A DNA stretch of 64,000 nucleotides from Opitutia bacterium (GTDB taxonomy: Bacteria; Verrucomicrobiota; Verrucomicrobiia; Opitutales; Opitutaceae). The stretch lies in assembly GCA_016187925.1 (NCBI GenBank), contig JACPIS010000017.1, positions 1 to 64,000 on the forward strand. The letters run 5' to 3'. Below the pieces are notes generated by a model. The model saw nothing but the letters and a program-made list of their open reading frames with translations. It searched no databases and was not told the origin of the DNA. Positions 56,075-64,000 of this stretch are shown here, piece after piece (the stretch's first letter is position 1; every line of letters begins with the position of its first letter). The position numbers and the translations under genes were made by a program.

Positions 56075-56289
56075 CAGGTCGCGGCCCGGGCATTTTTGAA
56101 AACCTCCGCCTGTGACTTCGGCGTGACCTTGCCGGAGTCAAGTTCGTGTGAGCGGACGAGCGCGGCGAGGTCGTGCAATGCCTCGTCCGACGCGCCCATG
56201 CTCTTCCAAATCGCCGTGGCTACCCGCAGACGGTCACGTTTGGGAAGCTTCAACGCGTCCTCGGTGATCTGTTGCGGGTTGGCGGGCAT
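56074..56289 (-). CDS. Antitoxin of the addiction-module type
   Basis: The 71-residue protein (TIGR02574-like) has ITEDALKLPKRDRLRVATAI and a short C-terminal tail. It precedes and overlaps the ParE-type toxin gene, the usual antitoxin-first order. Promoter control is expected to lie in the 55 bp before the methyltransferase stop. Confidence 0.83.
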   Translation of the reverse strand: MPANPQQITEDALKLPKRDRLRVATAIWKSMGASDEALHDLAALVRSHELDSGKVTPKSQAEVFKNARAAT

Positions 56290-56344
56290 GCCGGAGAGGA
56301 TTGCCCGAATGACGGGCCAGTCAATGCGGTAACTGGAAAGAGCG

Positions 56345-57076
56345 TCAGCCCGCGCGGGCGATGAGGCGCACGAGGCCTTGCTCGGTGCTGGCGAGTTCGA
56401 CGGTGAGGCCGGCTGCGGTCAGCAGGGCGGCGACCGAGGCGGCGTTGAGCCGCAGCTTGGTGTAGGAGCTGGCGTTGAACTTCCAGCTGTCGCCTTCGCG
56501 CGTGTAGAGCAGGTCGTGCACTTCGACGCGGCCGGGCTGGTAATCGAGGAAGCACGTGAAGACGCGGTCCGGCTCGCTGCGCACGGGGATGAAGCGCTGG
56601 GTGCCTTGCAGCTCGTGCGTGGCGAGGTCGCGGAAACCGAGCACGGCGCGGCCGCCGGGCGCGAGCCGGCGGGCGATGGTGGAAACGAGCGTCTGGACGG
56701 CGTCGAGCGACGACAGGTGGGGCAGGGTGTCGCCCATGCAAACCACGAGGCTCGGTGCGGCCTCGAGGTGCGCGGGGAAATTGAGCAGGTCGTCGCGTAC
56801 GGTCCGGATCGGCAGCAGGCCGGCGCGGGCGCGCAGCTCGGCGAGCAGCGGTTCGCAGAGATCGACGCCGAGCACCTGGTAGCCCGCCTCGGCGAGCGGG
56901 ATGGATTGGAAACCCGAGCCGCAGCCGAGGTCGACGGCGAGGCCGCGGGGCCAGGAGGCGAGGCCGAGGGCGTCGAGCATCTGGCGGTTGCGGGCGAGGG
57001 AGGCGTCGAGACCGCCGGCCATCCAGGTGTAGACGGCGCCGAGCAGCTGGTCGTAATGTTTTTGGGCGGGGTTCAT
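56345..57076 (-). CDS. Class I SAM-dependent methyltransferase
   Basis: The 243-residue protein has the SAM site DLGCGSGFQSIPLAEAG near residue 49, the acidic VLGVDLCEPLL, and CMGDTLPHLSS. The substrate is unknown. It has Phe and Asp-rich C-terminal sequence (FTCFLDYQPGRVEVHDL) as in small-molecule methyltransferases. It is upstream (same strand) of the toxin-antitoxin pair. Confidence 0.85.
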   Translation of the reverse strand: MNPAQKHYDQLLGAVYTWMAGGLDASLARNRQMLDALGLASWPRGLAVDLGCGSGFQSIPLAEAGYQVLGVDLCEPLLAELRARAGLLPIRTVRDDLLNFPAHLEAAPSLVVCMGDTLPHLSSLDAVQTLVSTIARRLAPGGRAVLGFRDLATHELQGTQRFIPVRSEPDRVFTCFLDYQPGRVEVHDLLYTREGDSWKFNASSYTKLRLNAASVAALLTAAGLTVELASTEQGLVRLIARAG

Positions 57077-57374
57077 GGGTAATGGAACGGTGCGGGTCTA
57101 TCTGCCGTCATAGATGACGCGGAGAGGCACGGATAAAACGAGCAACGGGTTCGTATCCGTGACGATTCGTGCAATCCGTGGTCAAAAAACGGCGTGAACG
57201 GGTGTTTCGCAAAGCCAACGATTATTTCGTTTCTGTCATTCTGAACGAAATGAAGAATCCATGCTTTCGCTCGTGGAAGGATGTTCGCGGGCGTGGGTCC
57301 TACGCTGCGCTCAGGATGACAGGGCCTTGATTCGGTTGGGCCGGAGCGGCTCGTCGGGGACGACTCGCCCTCCC
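57077..57374. repeat. Repeat-containing intergenic region
   Basis: It holds the word GTGCAATCCGTGGTCAAAA (also a relative of the CATCCGTGGAATCCGTGGCC word at 19403) and a foldback from 57234 to about 57322, TTCTGTCATTCTGAACGAA pairing with CGCTGCGCTCAGGATGACAG, the same core as the MITE-like elements but without clear terminal repeats. No gene. Confidence 0.55.
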
Positions 57375-60059
<2,685 letters not shown>

Positions 60060-60178
60060 GAAGCGGAGATCAGGGGACGGAAGTCAGAGGTCAGAGGACA
60101 GGAAGTGAGGAGTAAGAAGCGGGAGCGCGGCATGCTGCATTCTAAATTCTAACTGCGGGATACTAGCTTCTCGATCGC
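60060..60178. repeat. Polypurine repeat separating the two metH ORFs
   Basis: The plus strand has GGGACGGAAGTCAGAGGTCAG, AGGACAGGAAGTGAGGAG and GCGGGAGCG units, followed by CATTCTAAATTCTAACTGCG, matching the polypurine patches at 2493-2640 and 4886-5128. It begins exactly after the start of the second ORF and ends at the stop of the first, with no overlap. Confidence 0.75.
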
Positions 60179-61258
60179 TCACCCGATCGACAGCGGTTCG
60201 AGGCCGCTGAGGCTGAGCGGACGGGACTCGGCCGGCTCGGGCAGGTGGCGGGGTTTGTGCGGCGCGACGGCCTTGGCGATGGCGGCGATGTGCGCCGGCG
60301 TGGTGCCGCAGCAGCCGCCCACGAGGTTGAGCCAGCCCTGCGCGGCAAAGTCGCCGAGGATGGCGGCAGTCTGCTCGGGCGTCTCGTCGTAGCCGCCAAA
60401 GGCGTTGGGCAGGCCGGCGTTCGGGTAGCATGAGGTGTAGCACTCGGCGAGACCGGCGAGCTCTTCGACGTAAGGGCGCATCTGGGCGCCGCCGAGCGCG
60501 CAGTTGAGGCCGACGCACAGCGGGTGCGCGTGCCGGATGGAATTGTAGAACGCCTCGACCGTCTGGCCCGAGAGCGTGCGGCCCGACTGGTCGGTGATGG
60601 TGACGGAGATCATCAGCGGCAGGTGTGCGCCGAGTTCGTCGAACAGCTGCTGGCACGCGAAGATGGCCGCCTTGCAGTTGAGGGTGTCGAAGATCGTCTC
60701 GATAAGCAGGATGTCCACGCCCCCGGCGACCAGCGCGCGGGCCTGCTCGTGGTAGGCGGCGACGACCTCGTCCCACGTGACGGCGCGGTAGTCGGGCCGG
60801 TTGACATCGGGCGAGAGGGAAAGGGTGCGGTTGAGCGGGCCGATGGCGCCGGCGACGAAGCAGCGGCGGTTGAGTTGCTCCTCGGCGCGGCGGGCGGCGC
60901 GGGTGGCGATCTGCGCCGCGGCGGCGTTGAGCTCGGTGACGAGGTGCTCGGTCCGGTAGTCCGCCTGCGAGATGCGGGTGGAGTTGAAGGTGTTGGTCTC
61001 GACGATGTCGGCGCCCGCGAAGAAATACTGCCGGTGAATGTCCTCGATGACGTCGGGGCGCGTGAGGTTGAGCAGGTCGTTGTTGCCCTTCAGGTCGTGC
61101 GGGTGGGCCTTGAAGCGGTCGCCGCGGAAGTCGGCCTCGGTCAGTTTGCGCTGCTGGATCATCGTGCCCATGGCGCCATCGAGCAGGGCGATGCGCTGCG
61201 CGAAGAGGTGGCGCAGCTCGGCGGCGGCGGTGGACTGGCGTTGGTTGAGGGCGGACAT
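60179..61258 (-). CDS. metH: Homocysteine S-methyltransferase half of methionine synthase
   Basis: The 359-residue protein is the N-terminal Hcy-binding domain of Met[11 protein letters not shown] near residue 26, [15 protein letters not shown], the zinc Cys in GLNCALGG near 254 and the pair in [12 protein letters not shown] near 315. It ends [12 protein letters not shown], which in E. coli MetH continues directly into the folate domain, so the break falls in the interdomain linker. ATG 61258. It stands first in a probable operon with the second half. Confidence 0.93.
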   Translation of the reverse strand: MSALNQRQSTAAAELRHLFAQRIALLDGAMGTMIQQRKLTEADFRGDRFKAHPHDLKGNNDLLNLTRPDVIEDIHRQYFFAGADIVETNTFNSTRISQADYRTEHLVTELNAAAAQIATRAARRAEEQLNRRCFVAGAIGPLNRTLSLSPDVNRPDYRAVTWDEVVAAYHEQARALVAGGVDILLIETIFDTLNCKAAIFACQQLFDELGAHLPLMISVTITDQSGRTLSGQTVEAFYNSIRHAHPLCVGLNCALGGAQMRPYVEELAGLAECYTSCYPNAGLPNAFGGYDETPEQTAAILGDFAAQGWLNLVGGCCGTTPAHIAAIAKAVAPHKPRHLPEPAESRPLSLSGLEPLSIG

Positions 61259-61276
61259 GCGTTATGGTATCTTTGT

Positions 61277-61289
61277 ATCAAGATTTGAT
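61277..61289 (-). promoter_or_regulatory. Candidate SAH-/ArsR-type operator of metH
   Basis: ATCAAGATTTGAT is a palindrome (ATCAA-3-TTGAT) 19-31 bp upstream of the metH start, in an AT-rich island TATCAAGATTTGATGATA. It recalls the ATCAAG...CTTGAT-like motif of SahR and other ArsR regulators of methionine genes; no such regulator gene is adjacent. Similarity is by memory only. Confidence 0.45.
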
Positions 61290-61499
61290 GATATGAAAAA
61301 AGCAACACCCGGTTTTCTCAGGCGGGTGCAGAGCGGGTTTATGACGTGGTTTGAAGGGGTCGCCGGGTAGGGTCGGAGGCGAGAACGCCGGCGCAGTGGT
61401 CGACCTCCGCAACGGATGCACAGGCTTTGGGCTTGCGCGATGGTGGGCGCGGGGAGTTTCGTGGCGCGTTCCTGAAGTTCTTTCTGACAACTCGACATG
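61290..61499. other. metH/btuB divergent region, no clear gene
   Basis: A 25-codon plus-strand frame (61293-61370) and a minus-strand frame (61262-61561) exist but neither shows a convincing ribosome site. CGGAGG...CCTCCG (61375-61410) forms a hairpin. This stretch probably contains the metH promoter. Confidence 0.3.
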
Positions 61500-61600
61500 A
61501 CCAGGGAAGGCCGTGCGATCCGGCCACAGTAGCGCTGCGGTAACGCATCACGAACCCCCATCCCGCGCAGGGCGGGAGCAAAGCCAGTCTCCGACTTCGG
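61500..61600 (+). promoter_or_regulatory. Probable cobalamin riboswitch upstream of btuB
   Basis: GGGAAGGCCGTGCGATCCGG is followed by the CACAGTAGCGCTGCGGTAACGC core, the hairpin TCCCGCGCAGGGCGGGAGC, and AAAGCCAGTCTCCGACTT, which lines up with the B12-box region (A-G-C-C-A-G...C-C). The order and spacing match adenosylcobalamin riboswitches of the GGGAA...GGTGNNA...CGCNACTG type, with a less typical B12 box and a weak 5' start. It precedes a BtuB-like gene, as expected for this element. Confidence 0.55.
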
Positions 61601-61953
61601 TCGGGGGTGAAGGCGAGGGGTGAGGTGCGCGCGGTGCGCGCAAAGGAGTAAGTGGCAAGTAACAAGTGCCGGGAGACGCCTCCTGCTACTTGGTCCTTGG
61701 CCCTTGATCCTTGGCGCGCGACGCGCGCGGAAATGCGGAGTCCGAACATCTGGCTGCCGAGACTCACCAGTCCGCCGGGGCTTACGCGTGCAACGGCGGT
61801 AACTTCATCGCATCAAACCCGATTCGTCGGGACTAATGAAGGGTGGGAGTGGAAACGTGCGGCGGTGGGAGCGGGTTCACCCCGCGACTGTCGGGGCCCG
61901 AAGCCCCGCCCACCTTTCGCGGCGGTCTGCTCTTGCCGCAACCTCAGCAGACC
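61601..61953. repeat. Repeats between riboswitch and btuB start
   Basis: It holds CAAGTAACAAGTGCC/CTACTTGGTCCTTGGC words (about 61650-61710), GCGCGCGGTGCGCGC and GCGCGCGACGCGCGCGG palindromes, and a REP-like unit at 61865-61913. So the leader of btuB is unusually long (about 350 nt after the riboswitch). No gene. Confidence 0.5.
61865..61913. repeat. REP-like unit
   Basis: GTGGGAGCGGGTTCACCCCGC and GGGGCCCGAAGCCCCGCCCAC form two hairpins; the outer words GTGGGAG and CCCAC are those of the 12181-12600 cluster. Confidence 0.65.
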
Positions 61954-63810
61954 ATGTCCAACTCCACTGTGGCGTCGCTTCGACGCCTTCTGTTCCTCGC
62001 CGGCTTCGCGCCGGCTCTCGGGCTCGCGCAGGAAAAGGCGCCCGCCCCGCTCCCCGAGGTCGTCGTCACGGCGACCCGTACACCGGCCGCCGTCAACACC
62101 GTCGGCAGCGCCGTCGATTCGCTCGGCGCGGCCGAGCTCGCGCGCATGCAGTTGCCGCTGCTCCGCGGCGCACTCAGCAGCATTCCCGGTGCGCCCGCCT
62201 TCGCCAACGGCGGCGCCGGCGCGGCGACCTCGCTCTTCCTGCGCGGGAGCAATTCCAACCAGACGCTGTTCCTCGTCGACGGCCTCCGGTACAACGATCC
62301 CAACACGGACTACGCCGTGGCCCTCGGCGGTGCATGCCTGGGTGCGTGCGACAGCCTCGAGGTGGCGCACGGTCCGCAGAGCACGCTCTACGGCGGCGAG
62401 GCGGTCGGCGGTGTCGTGGCGCTGCGCGCGCAGCGCGGCAACGGTCCGGCTCGCGGCAGCGTGGCGGCCGAGACCGGTTCATTCGGCACCGTGCAGGGCG
62501 CGATCGCGGCCCAGCGCGGCGACGCCGAGAGCGCCTACACGTTCTCCGCCGCGGGCGGCCACACGGACAATCAGCGCGCGAACAATGCGTTCGACAGCGC
62601 GACCTTTGCCCTGCGCGTCGACCGCAAGCTCACCGACGATGTGTCCGTCGGCGCGACGTGGCGCGGCTTCAATGCCACTTACGGCGATCCGGGCGACCGT
62701 TACACCAACGATCCCGACAACGAGGATCGCGAGAGCAACCAGCTTGCCACGGTCTTCGCCGACGTCGTGCATTCGCCCGCTCTGACGAGCCACATCGTGC
62801 TCGGCGGGCAGGACCGGCGCTTCGTGTCGGACAACCCCGGCCCGTTCGGGCACCAGATCACGGTCGTGAAAAACCGCCGCGCCGTGCTCGACTGGCAGAG
62901 CACCTACGTCGCGACCGCGCAGCATCGCGTGACGGGCGGCTTCACCGGCGAGGTCAACCACACCGTCAACACCGGCTTCGGCGCCATCAACCGCCACCAG
63001 CGCCTGCTCGCGTTCTTCGCGCAGGACGAATGGACACCCGTGCCGAACGTTTTTCTGACCGCCGGCCTGCGCAGCGATGACTTCGACACGTTCGGCCGCG
63101 CCACGACCGGGCGCGTCACCGCGGCGTGGCTCACGGCCGGTTCGCGCCTCAAGTTCCGCGCGAGCTACGGCACGGGTTTTCGTGCGCCGAGCTTCCTCGA
63201 CCTCTACGGCCAGAGCGCGTTCTACGTCGGCAACCCGAACCTCAAGGCCGAGACCGCGCGCGGGTGGGACGCCGGCGCCGACTACTATCTCGCCGGCAAC
63301 AAGGGCACGCTCAGCGCCACGTGGTTCCAGACGGAGCTGCACGATCTCATCACGTTCGATTTCTCGTCGTTCCCCGGCACGGTCATCAACGTCGAGCGGG
63401 CCCGCACGCGCGGCGTCGAGCTGGCCGGCAAGTTCACGCTGCCCGGAGCCATCGAGGCGCGCGTGGCCTACACTTACCTCGACGCCGACAATCTGAGTCA
63501 GAAAAACCGCTTGCTCCGCCGCCCGCGCCAGAGCGGCTCGGCCGATCTCTGGCATGACTTCGGCCACGGCTTCAGCGCTGGCACGGGCCTCGTGTTCGTC
63601 GCCCAGCGCGAGGACGTGGACGCCGCAACGTTCGACCGCATCGACGGTGAGGATTACACCGTGGTCCGGGTCTACGGCGCGTGGCAAATCACGCCGCGAC
63701 TCGCCGTGAAGGCGCGTCTCGAGAACCTCCTCAACGAAAAATACGAGGAAGTGAACGGCTACCCCGCGATCGGCTTCGGCGCGTTCGGCGGGGTGGAGTG
63801 GAAGTGGTGA
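61954..63810 (+). CDS. btuB: BtuB-like TonB-dependent vitamin B12 receptor
   Basis: The 618-residue protein (ATG 61954) has a signal peptide (LLFLAGFAPALGLAQ), a TonB box and plug start PEVVVTATRTP, LFLRGSNSNQTLFLVDGLRYND and GPQSTLYGGEAVGGVV, and a 22-strand-like barrel ending in VEWKW. The short plug and size are those of BtuB rather than siderophore receptors. Cobalamin specificity is supported by the riboswitch and the adjacent MetH genes, but is inferred. A repeat-rich leader of 350 bp precedes it. Confidence 0.85.
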   Translation: MSNSTVASLRRLLFLAGFAPALGLAQEKAPAPLPEVVVTATRTPAAVNTVGSAVDSLGAAELARMQLPLLRGALSSIPGAPAFANGGAGAATSLFLRGSNSNQTLFLVDGLRYNDPNTDYAVALGGACLGACDSLEVAHGPQSTLYGGEAVGGVVALRAQRGNGPARGSVAAETGSFGTVQGAIAAQRGDAESAYTFSAAGGHTDNQRANNAFDSATFALRVDRKLTDDVSVGATWRGFNATYGDPGDRYTNDPDNEDRESNQLATVFADVVHSPALTSHIVLGGQDRRFVSDNPGPFGHQITVVKNRRAVLDWQSTYVATAQHRVTGGFTGEVNHTVNTGFGAINRHQRLLAFFAQDEWTPVPNVFLTAGLRSDDFDTFGRATTGRVTAAWLTAGSRLKFRASYGTGFRAPSFLDLYGQSAFYVGNPNLKAETARGWDAGADYYLAGNKGTLSATWFQTELHDLITFDFSSFPGTVINVERARTRGVELAGKFTLPGAIEARVAYTYLDADNLSQKNRLLRRPRQSGSADLWHDFGHGFSAGTGLVFVAQREDVDAATFDRIDGEDYTVVRVYGAWQITPRLAVKARLENLLNEKYEEVNGYPAIGFGAFGGVEWKW

Positions 63811-63813
63811 AAT

Positions 63814-63871
63814 GTAGGGCGGGGTCGCCTGACCCCGCCTGACTCCGGCGGGATCAGCGATCCCGCCCTAC
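63814..63871. repeat. REP-like double palindrome
   Basis: GTAGGGCGGGGTC...GACCCCGCC is followed by GGCGGGATCAGCGATCCCGCCCTAC; the ends are complementary (GTAGGGCGGG with CCCGCCCTAC). It belongs to the same group as 47492 and 49493. Confidence 0.75.
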
Positions 63872-63881
63872 ACCCGACTCC

Positions 63882-63916
63882 AGCCGCAGGCACTCGATGC
63901 TTGCGGCTTTTTCTTT
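63882..63916 (+). terminator. Terminator after btuB
   Basis: AGCCGCA pairs with TGCGGCT around a 13-base loop, followed by TTTTCTTT. It lies after the REP-like unit and should end the btuB transcript. Confidence 0.7.
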
Positions 63917-63949
63917 GGCCGGGAGACTGGCGGACAAAATTACCCCGCC

Positions 63950-64000
63950 ATGACCTATCGATTCGGTTCCGGTTTTGCACTTGGTCTCCTCGTCCTCGCC
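63950..64000 (+). CDS. Partial CDS, N-terminus of a secreted or membrane protein
   Basis: ATG at 63950 opens a frame cut by the window end: MTYRFGSGFALGLLVLA, a signal peptide or first membrane helix. Its position after btuB makes a cobalamin-transport component plausible, but 17 residues cannot show this. Confidence 0.5.
   Translation, partial: MTYRFGSGFALGLLVLA

Noticed and set aside
61293-61370. 25-codon frame MKKATPGF... downstream of the metH operator
   Set aside because: Too short, no ribosome site, and it overlaps the likely metH promoter.
61262-61561. 99-codon minus-strand frame before metH
   Set aside because: Crosses the likely riboswitch/promoter zone; a Cys pair (CIRC) is the only motif-like feature.

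Overview
The window is high-GC bacterial chromosome, and its gene content suggests a member of the Verrucomicrobiota, most likely Opitutaceae. The lineage is inferred from the mix of genes: an Oar-like TonB receptor, a chlamydia-like tyrosine-less ribonucleotide reductase small subunit, a DUF6515 surface protein, TMTC-like TPR mannosyltransferase architecture, and many short palindromic and polypurine intergenic repeats. No rRNA or tRNA gene was seen. The genes are mostly housekeeping and accessory metabolism in short operons.

Layout. 0-7 kb holds small envelope and unknown genes (lipoprotein, two YkgJ-type cysteine-cluster proteins, a VWA/Ig-like secreted protein, an orphan prepilin), separated by repeats, then an AT-richer PIN-like nuclease gene that looks acquired. 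7-12 kb is the nrdB-nrdA operon; nrdB is broken by a frameshifting deletion. 12-19 kb has a REP-like cluster, an Oar-like TonB receptor, a TMTC-like GT-C/TPR protein and a TrhA/hemolysin III protein. 19-23 kb is an arginine succinyltransferase operon (astA-astD-astB). 23.4-26.2 kb is a three-gene lipoprotein/M48 protease cassette flanked by an exact 101-bp direct repeat made from the 3' end of the neighbouring PQQ-propeller gene. 27-35 kb carries peptidases (PepT, Dcp-like M3, S9), a DUF6515 protein and a single-domain response regulator. 35-44 kb has a TetR/quinone reductase pair, a DTW enzyme, a second response regulator, an ArsR-SRPBCC-SRPBCC-DUF899 operon and an MBOAT/SGNH acylation pair. 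44-57 kb mixes small genes (rpoZ, rpmI, FKBP, YbaK), two zinc proteases, an aminotransferase, a helical two-gene operon, ACT/OsmC genes and a ParE-type toxin-antitoxin pair. 57-64 kb is a B12/methionine locus: a methionine synthase split into two ORFs, and a divergent BtuB-like receptor preceded by a probable cobalamin riboswitch.

How the parts connect. The last 7 kb is the most coherent unit: cobalamin import (BtuB-like) faces away from the cobalamin-dependent MetH halves, with a candidate SAH/ArsR-type operator in front of metH and a riboswitch in front of btuB. The ast genes would degrade arginine to glutamate, but astC and astE are not in the window. The peptidases together suggest peptide scavenging.

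The most unusual theme is the repeats. A polypurine family lies directly against gene 3' ends, sometimes supplying the stop codon. The same family lies between the two MetH halves exactly at the domain linker, and inside the flexible C-terminal linker of NrdA. A REP-like palindrome lies in a second MetH linker. A MITE-like element of about 148 bp with terminal inverted repeats occurs at least twice. All functional calls rest on reading motifs by eye; no database search was run.
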